This document shows positions 46,260 to 56,662 of a stretch of DNA of 64,000 nucleotides, one piece after another; position 1 is the first letter of the stretch; the number at the start of each line of letters is the position of its first letter. The stretch is from Gonocerus acuteangulatus. Its lineage: Eukaryota > Arthropoda > Insecta > Hemiptera > Coreidae. The stretch spans positions 46,660,345-46,724,344 of the forward strand of contig OX328125.1 in assembly GCA_946811695.1 (NCBI GenBank). Reading direction: 5' to 3'. The notes below the pieces were generated by a model. It saw only the letters and a program-made list of their open reading frames with translations, did no database searches and had not been told where the DNA came from. The translations under genes and the position numbers were made by a program.

Positions 46260-47490
46260 AATATTGAAGGGGGAATAAAAAAAGGATATTGGAAGTGTTA
46301 TTACAAAGGATATTGAAGGTCGTATTTGGAAGTATATAGGAGGTGGTATTAGGAAGGATATACAAGGTGGTATTAGGAAGGATGTAAAAGGTCGTTTTAG
46401 GAAGGATATACAAGGTAGCATTAGGAAGGATATAGAAGGAGGTATTAGGAAGGGTATAAAAGGTGGTATTAGGAAGGATATTGAAGGCGGTATTTAGAAG
46501 TATATTGGAGGTGGTATTAGGAAGGATATAGAAGGTGGTATTAGAAAGGTATTGGAGGTGGTATTAGGAAGGATATACAAGGTGGCATTAGAAAGGATAT
46601 TAAAGGCGGTATTAGGAAGGATATTGGAGGTGGCATTAGGAAGGATATTGGAGGTGGCATTAGGAAGGATATTGGAGATGGTATCAGGAAGGGTAAAGAA
46701 GGTGGTATTAGGAAGGATATAGAAGGTGGTATTAGGAAGGGTATTGGAGGTGGTATTAGGAAGGACATAGAAGGTGGTGTTAGGAAGGGTATTGGAGGTG
46801 GTATTAGGAAGGATATTAAAGGCGGTATTAGGAAGGGTATTGGAGGTGGTATTAGGAAGGACATAGAAGGTGGTGTTAGGAAGGGTATTGAAGATGGTAT
46901 TAGGAAGGATATTAAAGGCGGTATTAGGAAGGATATTGGAGGTGGTATTAGGAAGGATATAGAAGGTGGAATTAGGAAGGGTATTGGAGGTGGTATTAGG
47001 AAGGATATAGAAGGTGGTATTAGGAAGGGTATAGAAGGTGGTATCAGAAAGGATATTAAAGGCGGTATTTAGAAGTATATTGGAGGTGGTATTAGGAAGG
47101 ATATTAAAGGCGGTATTAGGGAGTATATAGAAGGTGGCATTAGGAAGGATATAGAAGGTGGTATTAGGAAGGGTATTGGAGGTGGTATTAGGAAGGACAT
47201 AGAAGGTGGTGTTAGGAAGGGTATTGGAGGTGGTATTAGGAAGGATATTAAAGGCGGTATTAGGAAGGATATTGGAGGTGGTATAAGGAATGATATAGAA
47301 TGTGGTCTTAGGAAGGGTATTGGAGGTCGTATTAAGAAGGATATAGAAGGTGGTATTAGGAAGGGTATATAAGGTGGTATTTGAAAGGATAATAATGGCG
47401 GTATTAGAGAGGATATTGGAGGTGGTATTAGGAAGGGTATTGGAGGTTGAATTAGGAAGGATATTAAAGGTAGTAATAGAGAGGATATTG
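46260..47490 (+). repeat. 24-bp minisatellite, left arm
   Basis: About 50 units of aaggatatagaaggtggtat, then tagg, with variants (attggagg, attaaagg, catagaagg). The unit length is a multiple of three and the unit has no stop in several frames, which explains the 350- and 175-codon frames read here. These should not be treated as genes. Confidence 0.95.
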
Positions 47491-47640
47491 GAGTCCGAAT
47501 AACTGTGTAGCACATAATAGAGGAATGCCCTAAATACCGGCACCAATTTGCTGCAGAAGGTATCAACAGAAAACGTGCAGTGTGCCTTGGAAACAATACC
47601 TCAGAAATTCACAGACTGTTAAATACCTTCCTAATACTTT
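47491..47640 (+). pseudogene. LINE ORF2 C-terminal scrap in the loop of the fold-back
   Basis: The unique loop between the arms reads on the plus strand HIIEECPKYRHQFAAEGINR, then LGNNTSEIHRLLNTF, and a stop. This matches the zinc-knuckle tail of RNase H-bearing LINEs ('HIL..CP.Y...R', 'I..L..FL...'), which is also seen at 63.7 and 58.3 kb. It is a fragment of about 45 codons. It may mark the DNA that was captured when the arms formed. Confidence 0.5.
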
Positions 47641-49220
47641 CTTGAATATCCATCCCTATAACACCTTCAATATCCCTTCTATTACCCCATAAACATTCTT
47701 CCTAATGCCACCTCCAATATACTTCCTAATCCCAACTTCAATATCCTTCCATATTCCACCTTCTATATCCTTCCTAATACTACCTTCTAAACCCTTCCTA
47801 ATACTACCTTCTATAACCTTCCTAATACCACCTTCTATATACCTCCAAATACCACCTTCTATATCCTTGCTATTACGACCTTCAATATCCTTCCTAATAC
47901 CACCTTCTATATCCTCCCTAATATCAGCTATTATATTCTTCCTAATACTACTTCCAATATCCGTCTTTATGCCACCTTCTATATCCTTCCTAATACGACC
48001 TTCGATATCCTTCCTAATAGCACCTTCTATATCCTCCCTAATACCACCTTCTATATCCTTCCTAATGCCACCTTGTATATCCTTCCTAATACCACCTCCA
48101 ATACCTTTCCTAATACCACCTTCTATATCCTTCCTAATACCACCTTCAATATCCTTCCAAATACCGCCTTTAATATCCTTCCTAATACCACCTTCTATAC
48201 CCTTCCTAATACCACCTTCTATACCCTTCCTAATACCACCTTCTATATCCTTCCTAATGCCACCTTGTATATCCTTCCTAATGCCACCTCCAATACCCTT
48301 CCTAATACCACCTTCTATAACCTTCCTAATACCACCTCCAATAACCTTCCTAATACCACCTTCTATACCCTTCCTAATACGACCTTCAATATCCTTCCTA
48401 TTGACACCTTCTATATACTCCCTAATGCCGCCTTCTTTTTCCTTTCTAATACCGCCTTTAATATCCTTCCTAATACCACCTTCTATACCCTTCATAATAC
48501 CATCTTCCATACCATTCCTATAAAAATAATAGTTTATTTTTATACTCCTTGTTGTATACTAATTGTTTTAAGTTAACCTGAATTATTTATATGTAACCTA
48601 ACTAAAATACTAAATTGAACAAAATTAACTAAGATAAGAAAAAAAAAAGACATACATGTGATATTCTGTACCTTGTATGATACATGTAGTACAATAAACG
48701 GCCTTCTAAAAGGGGTACTTTTAGAAGGAAAAAAAAAATACCCTTCCTAATACCACCTCCAATACCCTTCCTAATACCACCTTCTATATCCTTCCTAATA
48801 CCACCTCCTATATCCTTCCAAATACCGCCTTTAATATCCTTTCTAATACCACCTTCTATACCCTTCCGAATACCACCATCTATATCCTTCCTAATGCCAC
48901 CTTGTATATCCTTCCTAAAACGACCTTCAATATCCTTCCTAATACCACCTTGTATATCCTTCCTAATCCACCTCTATATATACTTCCAAATACGTCCTTC
49001 AATATCCTTTGTAATAACACCTTTTATACCCTTCCTAATACCTCCTTCTATATCCTTCCTAATGCTACCTTGTATATCCTTCCTAAAACGACCTTTTACA
49101 TCCTTCCTAATACCACCTTGTATATCCTTCCTAATACCACCTCCTATATACTTCCAAATACGACCTTTAATATCCTTTGTAATAACACTTCCAATATCCT
49201 TTTTTTATTCCCCCTTCAAT
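47641..49220 (-). repeat. 24-bp minisatellite, right arm (inverted)
   Basis: Units of ccttcctaataccaccttct, then atat, are the reverse complement of the left arm. A non-repetitive island at about 48515-48735 interrupts the array and contains a short inverted phrase (ccttctaaaagg/ccttttagaagg type). The 272-, 284- and 167-codon frames here are artefacts of the period. Confidence 0.95.
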
Positions 49221-49393
49221 ATTCCTCCTAGTTAGCTACAAATATATTTAAACATTAGAGGTGAATTAGCGATTAGCGCACTGCCGTCGCTATGCGCTAA
49301 TCTTTAGCGCAGGCTCTTATCAGTACCGCTAAATTAGCGAGAAGGTATTAGATATTAGCGACCGCTAACGTTTGCCCAATCCCTGCTCCAGTA

Positions 49394-49680
49394 GATTCGC
49401 AAAAATTGCCAGGCCACGAATCTTTTGGCTGGCGTCCGCCATGAGGGTTGGTTCAGATTAACTACAGTCATTATTGAATATCAGTGTGTTTTAGGTGTAC
49501 ATGTGTCTAATATAATTTTTATTAAAAAGCTATGGGCTTTATTAGGACAAAACCAGGTGATTATTTTGTTTTGTAACACATGTCTTGGGTGATATCGATA
49601 AGACAACATCGCCGTTCTTGAAAACCGCAGTAATCTAATACCGATCGTAAACACAAGTTTGACCGTTTTGTGAGCGTATG
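49394..49680. other. Unassigned sequence between the fold-back and the Copia element
   Basis: I see nothing supportable. Confidence 0.4.
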
Positions 49681-49691
49681 CATATATATAT

Positions 49692-49902
49692 TGTTGGAGG
49701 GTAAATCTGAATGTTTCATTAAATGTACTGCGGCACCTGATTGGTCCGCCATCTTGTTCAGTTGGCCAATAGTAGCCACCCTTGTTTTACCTTGTATGTG
49801 TTTTGTTTAACATGAGACTGTATGTAGAAGATCCCTTTTGTTCTTTATATTAAAACCAGTTAAAACTAAAACGTGTGTGTTCTAATATTTAAAACCTCAA
49901 CA
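49692..49902 (+). repeat. 5' LTR of the Copia-type element
   Basis: It begins TGTTGGAGGG and ends AAACCTCAACA. It contains cttgtatgtg and a tttatattaaaacc stretch that could serve promoter or polyadenylation functions. I found no difference from 52709-52919 over 211 bp. Confidence 0.93.
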
Positions 49903-49916
49903 GGTTATGTGCCCAG
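49903..49916 (+). promoter_or_regulatory. Primer-binding site, half initiator tRNA-Met type
   Basis: GGTTATGTGCCCAG directly follows the 5' LTR. It is complementary, with one mismatch, to the anticodon arm of insect initiator tRNA-Met (CTGGGCCCATAACC). Drosophila copia uses that tRNA half as its primer, so the site supports the Copia assignment independently of the proteins. Confidence 0.8.
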
Positions 49917-50048
49917 ATCAAGCTTTGTTAGTTAGGAAGTGAAATACTTAAGTGATAAAGAGAATCAAGTTGTGTTGTGAGTCAGTCCAGTGTCTTGTGT
50001 TGCGAGTGTTCTGAGTTATCGCATTAAAAAGATATTTTTTCCGACAAA

Positions 50049-50885
50049 ATGAGTTCAAATAATATTGACGACATCTCTCACATTGAAAAACTGAGTGGTG
50101 TAGATGATTTTCATGTATGGAAATTACAAATAGATGTTGTTTTTCAAGCTGCCGATATTGAAGATATTGTGACCGGGATTATTAAACAGGAAAACGCTGC
50201 TAGCGATAAGGAAAAGAAAGATTTCAGTCGTAAGGATGCTCGTGCTAAGAAAGTTATACTTTCTTCGATTAGTAAAACGGTTTTGTGTCACATCCTTCAT
50301 TGCAAAACTTCGAAAGAAATGATGGACAAAATCATCAAAATCTATGACCGACAAAATGATGACCAAGTGAATGAGCTGTTGTAGGCTTTTTATAGTCATA
50401 CATATGATCACTCTCATGATATGGCTCATAACGTTAGTTCAGTCCAAAATTTAGCGTATCGGTTGAATGTGCTTAAACAAAATGTTACAGATGAAATGAT
50501 TATGTCCAAAATCCTCGCAATTTTACCATCTGAGTACGCCACGTTTCGTACAGCATGGGGCTCTGTTGCTAAGGACAATCGAACTATTGACAATCTTATG
50601 ACTCGTCTTTTTTCTGAGGAGGACATGATTGGAAAATTAAGAACCACCGATAATGTTGCTTTTCAGACTTTTGTGACTAAAAACTATGCCCGTAAAACTC
50701 AAGGAAGCCCTCCTACGTGCCACTCATGCAAAAATCCAGGCCATTTTTATCGGCAGTGCCCATTAAAGAATGCAATTGAGAGATGCAAGTTCTGCAAAAA
50801 GACCAATCACAAATCAGAAAGGTGTTATTTTCGTGCTGAACATGAGGGCGATGCCCAGACGGATTATGAAAAACACGGATTATGA
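50049..50885 (+). pseudogene. Copia gag (nucleocapsid) with internal stop and terminal frameshift
   Basis: The frame opens at the ATG at 50049 (MSSNNIDDISHIEKLSGVDD, then FHVWKLQIDV), a typical Copia gag start. One in-frame TAG at 50382-50384 interrupts it after NELL. Downstream the same frame continues with AFYSHTYDHSHDM and the DNA-binding region: CHSCKNPGHFYRQC (CX2CX4HX4C) and CKFCKKTNHKSERC. It ends at 50885 because GGATTATGAA is duplicated 16 bp apart (50861 and 50877). That offset shifts the protease into another frame. Gag would package the RNA. As written it yields a truncated protein unless the TAG is read through. Confidence 0.85.
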
Positions 50886-52248
50886 AGTGAAATCTTATGT
50901 TGACAGTGGGTCCTCATGTCATATGATGAACGAACCAGCACTTTTAACTGACTTTGAGATCGAACAATTAAAGGGTGAAATGGTTCACAAGGAAAAGCTT
51001 AACAAAGAGCTACATGAAAGTTTGTTGTTTCTTACAGAAAAAAATTCAGAAGTGATTAGAGAACTTCAATCCAGCAAAAACACTATTGCACGCTTGCAGG
51101 CTAGTATAAGCAGCTTGGAATTTAATGAAAAGAGATTGAACCATGAGATTGTCAGAAGAATAATAAAATATGAATTGGTTGATATTGAAGTAAAAATGAA
51201 AAAAGCTGTTAATGAACAAGTTTCACGACTGCAGATGAAAATGAAATCAGAGTTTGATGAAGAACTTAAAAATGTTGTTGAAGGGTATTCTAGAAAAGTT
51301 GAACAGCTTAAGGGGAAAGTGAAAAAAGATTGTCTTCGCATAGAATACTTAAACAGTGAGCTTTGGGAGACTAGTGATAGGCTCCTTCTTGCCCAACAAG
51401 AATCAGACGCCCTTCGATCTCAGCTAAAGAAAACAAGAACAATGCTTGCCGAGCAACAATTATCTAATAGAGGAATTCAAGACTCTCATTCATTTATGTG
51501 GCTTGAGGGTGTAGATGCTGGAAGTTATGTTGATGAGCCTCTTACATCAAAGAGAACATATCAAACTGGAAGATTGACTAGTGATTTACATATGCCTGAT
51601 GGTAGCTTTGAAGATGATGAAGAATTTAATAACCAGTGCCTAGAAGATTTGAAAGCTGGAATTTGCAGGCTGCCATCACCTATTGACAGATTATCCTACC
51701 CTGCGGAGTCTACTCACAGAGAGGATGATGATTCTGAAATGTGCCAGCACCCACCAGATAAACCACGGAAGATGAAAACATCAATAACTTACAGAAAGCC
51801 TGGCCCCCTTACACCTAGTATTAATGCAGCCAGGCATTCTCTTCCTGGAAATGAGCAGCTTGAGCTCCAGAGAGGCCTTAGAGAGCAAAATGGGAATGTA
51901 ATTCATGTGAGGAGTAGGCTAAGCCAATTATTTGGTTCTATTCGCCTAACTAAACCCAAATATGCGCAGGAATCACCCAAAGTTAAAAAGAAAGAATTTG
52001 AGATCACTTATGGGGAAAAACCTAAAATATACCTCGGAATGGAACTAAAAAACGAAGAAGGAAACTTGTTTCTACATCAAGAGCAATACATAAACAGAAT
52101 TCTACAGGAATTTAAAATGGATACGGCCAAGCAGGAGGTCACATCATACTCTACTGTGGTGGGCCCATCTCTTGGTCCACTAAGCGACAGTCGAATATTG
52201 CTACTAACACCGCAGAAGCAGAGCTCATTAGTGCCAGTGAATGTGTGA
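50881..52248 (+). pseudogene. Chimeric pol: protease start, captured coiled-coil segment, reverse transcriptase remnant
   Basis: One open frame links three parts. First, YVDSGSSCHMMNEPALLTDF, the Copia aspartic protease active site (DSGSS) but little more. Second, from about 50960 to 51985, about 340 residues with no resemblance to Copia. Third, FEITYGEKPKIYLGMELKNE and FLHQEQYINRILQEFKMD, the C-terminal part of a Copia reverse transcriptase. The integrase, the YVDD catalytic block and the rest are absent. The end of this frame overlaps the RNase H piece, which is in another frame. The captured segment joins in frame at both ends, which is unexpected for random junctions. Confidence 0.8.
50960..51985 (+). 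other. Captured cellular coding sequence: coiled coil plus disordered tail, donor not identified
   Basis: The first ~170 residues are heptad-rich (KEKLNKELHESLLFLTEKNS, ELQSSKNTIARLQASISSLE, VEQLKGKVKKDCLRIEYLNS) and predict a long parallel coiled coil. The next ~170 are acidic, then Ser/Pro-rich, with SP/TP sites (LPSPIDR, GPLTPS, QESPK) and a basic end. This is the layout of the stalk and tail of a cytoskeletal or cell-cycle protein, for example a kinesin-like tail. I do not recognise the exact gene. It has no introns over 1 kb and no similarity to any Copia domain, so a processed-mRNA origin is likely. Confidence 0.7.
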
Positions 52249-52532
52249 AAGAAGTGCTGTTTCTAAAATATTTTTTTGAGGAGCTAACTAATCAAAATTT
52301 AAAGGTCGATTTGCATATTGATAATCAGAGCACAATTAAGATGATTGAAAATGGGTGTAATGGAAAAAGGTCAAAACATATTGACATCAGGTATAAATTT
52401 ATTATAGAAAAAGCTAAAGAAAACCAATTTATCTTGAAATATTGTCCATCTGAAATGCAATTGGCTGATGCATTTACAAAATCTTTGTCTCCTTGTGAGT
52501 TCGAAAGATTAAGAATCTTGTTTATGTTTTAA
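52160..52532 (+). pseudogene. Copia RNase H, C-terminal part
   Basis: The frame reads ISWSTKRQSNIATNTAEAEL, ISASECVKEVLFLKYFFEEL, then LHIDNQSTIKMIENG, KHIDIRYKFIIEKA and ADAFTKSLSPCEFE. 'SW.SKRQ..VA.STAEAE', 'DN..AI' and 'HID...H.I.E...ADI.TK.L' are the second half of the Copia RNase H domain. The first catalytic Asp region is lost in the deletion that fuses it to the reverse transcriptase remnant, and the junction changes frame. The gene ends 176 bp before the 3' LTR. Confidence 0.85.
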
Positions 52533-52699
52533 GATATTTTTTGTTATTCAACTACAAATGTTATTTCACTAAATGTATTTTATGATTTGACTTTGATTCT
52601 ATTACTATTCCAGTGCTCTCTGATATGTTTTTTTATTGATTTTTTATCATGTTCTGTTTTAGTAAGAAATGTTCTGTTTTATTTGAAAAATTCAGATTT

Positions 52700-52708
52700 A
52701 AGAGGGAA
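52700..52708 (+). promoter_or_regulatory. Polypurine tract
   Basis: AAGAGGGAA lies immediately before the 3' LTR, the expected site for priming plus-strand DNA. Confidence 0.75.
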
Positions 52709-52914
52709 TGTTGGAGGGTAAATCTGAATGTTTCATTAAATGTACTGCGGCACCTGATTGGTCCGCCATCTTGTTCAGTTGGCCAATAGTAGCCACCCTT
52801 GTTTTACCTTGTATGTGTTTTGTTTAACATGAGACTGTATGTAGAAGATCCCTTTTGTTCTTTATATTAAAACCAGTTAAAACTAAAACGTGTGTGTTCT
52901 AATATTTAAAACCT

Positions 52915-52919
<5 letters not shown>
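52709..52919 (+). repeat. 3' LTR of the Copia-type element
   Basis: It appears identical to 49692-49902 by eye. It is followed by TATAT, the second copy of the target duplication, and a (TA)n array. Confidence 0.93.

Positions 52920-52980
<61 letters not shown>
52920..52980. repeat. (TA)n microsatellite
   Basis: About 60 bp of TA. The short TA tract before the 5' LTR (49681-49691) is the other side of the same target. Confidence 0.9.
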
Positions 52981-52983
<3 letters not shown>

Positions 52984-52984
52984 C

Positions 52985-54915
52985 AGTATTTTATTTCCAA
53001 TGACTGAATACTGGTATTACTTCTGAAGTTTAATGATGTTAATGTTTTAGTAAATATTACACCCTATAGATCTTCTCAGTTAAATTAGATAAATAAGCGA
53101 TAAGTAATAGTTACTGTCGAGTATGAAATATTCGTACTCTAATGCCAATCCTTGTAACTTGAGTTCTCATCTGCTGAAGCGACACATTGGTGGTCCTATT
53201 TGAAGAGCAGGAATTTCTGCTTCAGCGAGTCGTTCAATGAGAAAGTCTTGCTCAGCGTTCTCTAGCACTCGACGATATTTTACGGTATAATGTCTCATCT
53301 TCTTAAATTACTACAGCTGGAGTCTCAAATATATCATCGTTCTTAACATTAGGTCTATTGTTTGTGCGTAAATTTATTCTGCTGAAATAAACAGCTATTC
53401 AGCCGCCACATATAAATTATATGAATCCGAATAAAAGAGACGTCGGAATGGAAGTGTTGGTGTTTTGCCAAGAACAGATGGTATAGGCCTTGAATAAGCC
53501 TTCATTCTAGAGTTTATATGTAAACTGCCATTCCGGCTTCCTATAAAATTTGATTTATTGACTTGGCATTGCGAGATGCCAACTAGAGCTTAGTCCCTAG
53601 GAAATAATCCTTTCTCTAGTTTAATAGATTGTCTCTTCCTGAAATACAATAGTAAATGTTATTATCAAAATGTCGCTTTATTTTCTAAGTAAAAGATAAA
53701 TTTAAGCTCTTAAGCTAAGTAATGGATAATATAAATGTAAGACTCTCTTTCTGACTTGATAAAAACGTATAATTATATAGGTACTTTAATTTTATTGTCT
53801 TATTTGTGTCCTAACCAAAGTTTAAATTTATTAATCAACACTTTAATTAACATGTAGGCAAATGAATAAAAAAACAATAGTCCGAAAATGGAAGCTTAAT
53901 TAATAATTTATTTTAGGTCATTTATTTAATTAACTTCAATTGAATCATTCCTCGAATAAGACATGGGAAGATTTTTAAGGGTTGTATTTTGGGTTTTAAG
54001 GATTTAATCAGTTCAAGAATCACCTCCGAAGGCATGGGTCAATTTTCGTTTAAGAACTCAAAGATTTCATGCATTAGAAAACATATTAAATACAAAAATA
54101 TCAGCAAAAAACGCGAATTTTTTAGAAAAGTCATATATTTAAAGGGATGTAACGTTGCTCCAAATGGACCAATTGAGTTCTTTGAGGTCTTAAAAAATTA
54201 GTATATTTTTAGCACTGAAATAGTACACAGGAAATTGTCGTATATTTTGTTTATGAGTTTTGGGGGTGGGACTTAAACAAAAAAGTGCAGGGGGTTTTCT
54301 GACCCCGGATTCGGATTCAGTGACCTCAAAAACATATAGTAAACATGGTCTGCTCTCTGGATACGAACTTTTTTGTCTGTGTAATGTATTAATTCTAAGT
54401 AAAACTAAAGAAATGCTTGACAAAATATTAGTCCTACATAAATAATTTGATTTTATTGATTTTTTAGCGTTTCCCCCCTTCCGCTATACTATCCCTTAGA
54501 ATATTTATTATTAAAGGTTTGCGGAATGAAAAACGTTCTATAAATGAAATGCTGCGATATGATCTTTTTTCCTAATTAAAAATGGAAGCATTTTGTATAT
54601 TGCAACTATTTCAATAATAATATTTGTTGTTTTGTTTTTTTAGGTAAATTTTGACTACGCATTTCTTTTCTGATGTTGATTTTGAAGATGCTTAGGTAAG
54701 CTCTAGTCTTATTACTCTTTTCACAGGAATAGCTTAATGGAAATATTATACCCATTTAATCAGAAACGTTTTTAACATTATTATTAACTGTATAAAGAGT
54801 ATATTGCTTCAGGAGTGTGACTGCAAAAACAGCAATATCTGTTTGGTAGTTTTTTGACCAATCTGTTGTCGTGGTTTGTAATTTATTGTACCGTTTTGCT
54901 AATAATAAGTTTAAA
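52985..54915. other. Unassigned sequence
   Basis: I see no gene or repeat that I can support. Open frames at 53989-54445 have no recognisable motif. Confidence 0.4.
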
Positions 54916-55768
54916 AGCCAACAGCCATAGCCACGTTCAATGCTCCGGTTCCCGTAGATCACCGAAGTTAAGCAACGTAACCGACCTTGTAATGATGGCA
55001 TTATAAAAAAGGTGGGCAGACAGCCCGGTGTTAATAACCTAATGGTCTAAGATCCCGATACACCACGACCTTCATCGAGCTGATTAATGGATGAAAATGA
55101 TTTTATATCAAATTAATTATGTCAATAAAGATACTGCAAATGGGTTGTCTAAAAAAAATCAGTCCAGAATATGATTAATTTACAATTATTTTTTTTCAAA
55201 ATTGCATCGGGTTGATAAATAGACAAATTCCATGCCAATCGAAAGTATGAAGCCTATAGAATATGCAAACGATAGGTTGCCTATTTTTATCCTGTCACAA
55301 CCATGGGTTGTTGGGTGTAAACAGGTAACGCGAAATGAGTAACTAGCATCGGTCTGATTAATGAATTAAAGTTAGGTTAAAGAAAGATCAGTTCATTACG
55401 AACACGGTGGTATAGGGTTGTCTGAGAAAAATCAGTCCTGAATTCAGAATGAATACACGTATTATATGGTAATGCCTTGAGGTTCTTATTTTATTTCATT
55501 TGTAATTCTATTTCATTTAATAACATTTCTTCAAATTGGTTCACTGATTTATACATTACAATCATTTGAATTTGAAAAACTCACAAATAATAAAAAGCGA
55601 AAAAAAAATACATTGAAATGAAAGGTCCCCCTCAAAAGTTGCTTTAGTATATTACCTAGTTTTCCTAGAAACAATTGATAGAAATCTATGGGTGAGAGAA
55701 AAATGGTTATTACTGTGGGCTAATAACTATTTTTTCATTAAATTTTCAAAATGTCTACGAATATAAGC

Positions 55769-56098
55769 TTAACGTCTAAATGAATCCACGGCATTACGGA
55801 GGACGTCTTCTCTTTGAGTTATCATGAGCTGGCACTGCTCCTGGATCCTGTTGATAAGTTCCTCCTTCGTCGTCACGGGCTCTGAGTACACTCTGCTCTT
55901 CAATGTTCCCAATATATGGAAATCTAGGGGATTCAGATCAGGAGATAAACTAACTGGTCCATAGTGGCCGATACAACGATTAGGGAATTCACTCTTCAGC
56001 CATTCCTTCACCACTCTTCTATTATCAGCTGGGCAACCAACCATTTGAATCCAGAGTAAGTTAATATTTGATAGATGGGCTTCTTTTATACACGTCAT
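55769..56098 (-). pseudogene. Mariner-like transposase, C-terminal remnant
   Basis: The minus-strand frame reads LLWIQMVGCPADNRRVVKEW, then CIGHYGPVSLSPDLNPLDFH, then a helical tail with TKEELINRIQEQC. 'QQDGCPAHN' and 'WPPRSPDLNPLDF' are the second and third catalytic blocks of mariner-like transposases. The Asp of the second block is replaced (MVG for QDG), and the stretch before the third block is shortened, so it is inactive. The first catalytic block was not found upstream. Confidence 0.75.
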
Positions 56099-56597
56099 GC
56101 TCGTTCACGCTAAAGCACATTTATTGGTTTTGACTTAGAAATCAGAATAATATTGATTGAAATAGAACATTTTCTTAAACTTATCATTTTGAGGTACCAT
56201 TTTGAAGCTTATTAAATAGTGCAACTTTTGAGGCGGATGCAAACCTCTAAGTCTAATAATAGCCGATTAAAAAAATATTGTATAATTTAATAAAACATTA
56301 ATATTAAACATTCCCATCTACATGGCATTTAATATAGCTCTTAATTTACATGGTAATATTTCAAGAACGGGTGTTTCTTATTGGAAATTTAATGTAGATT
56401 CTAAAAATGTCGTCGTTATTTAAGATACATTGATCAAAAACCCCGAAAACACAGTTTTTCTTTAAAAAAACAAAACAATAGTTTTTAAAATACAGAAACG
56501 CTTGTGTAGCTCTACTACATTTTCAGATAGAACGTTCATTTTTGTGCCAATGAAGTGCAGAATAAACCCCTAAATTTATGACATCTCAATGCGGGAC

Positions 56598-56602
<5 letters not shown>

Positions 56603-56660
<58 letters not shown>
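56603..56660. repeat. (TA)n microsatellite inside the fold-back
   Basis: About 58 bp of TA. It follows 'gcgggacaccctatata', which resembles a mariner end (compare ggacaccctgtata at 22965), so an old mariner junction may lie here. Confidence 0.75.

Positions 56661-56662
<2 letters not shown>

Larger units (their letters stand above)
46103..49393. mobile_element. hAT-like fold-back element with minisatellite arms (3.3 kb)
   Basis: The termini are CTGGAGTTGGGCAAACGTTA (left, from 46112) and the inverse of ...TAACGTTTGCCCAATCCCTG (right, to 49385). The flanking CTCCAGTTA (46103-46111) and CTCCAGTA (49386-49393) form an 8-bp duplication with one extra T. About 150 bp of each end is mirrored and holds several TTAGCG/CGCTAA motifs, possible transposase-binding repeats. 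Inside lie long arrays of a 24-bp unit, in one orientation at 46260-47490 and inverted at 47640-49220. There is no transposase, so mobility would depend on a hAT enzyme elsewhere. Confidence 0.7.
49687..52924 (+). mobile_element. Copia-type LTR retrotransposon that has captured foreign coding sequence
   Basis: Two 211-bp LTRs that I read as identical (49692-49902 and 52709-52919; TGTTGG...CAACA) are bordered by TATAT on both sides, a 5-bp target duplication in a TA tract. The internal 2.8 kb has a half-tRNA-iMet primer site, gag with two zinc knuckles, the start of the protease, about 1.0 kb of unrelated coiled-coil coding sequence, a small piece of reverse transcriptase, the end of RNase H and a polypurine tract. 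The integrase and the catalytic reverse transcriptase are missing. Identical LTRs point to a recent insertion, so a helper Copia must have supplied the enzymes. Confidence 0.88.

Noticed and set aside
46494..49235. Long open frames of 100-350 codons on both strands (Pro/Leu/Asn-rich or KDIEGGIR-type proteins)
   Set aside because: They come from a 24-bp minisatellite whose period keeps all frames open. The same DNA is open in several frames and both strands, and no start context or domain is present.
51066..51341. 91-codon minus-strand frame
   Set aside because: Antisense of the coiled-coil coding sequence; its Phe/Ser-rich composition is what antisense of Glu/Lys-rich codons gives.
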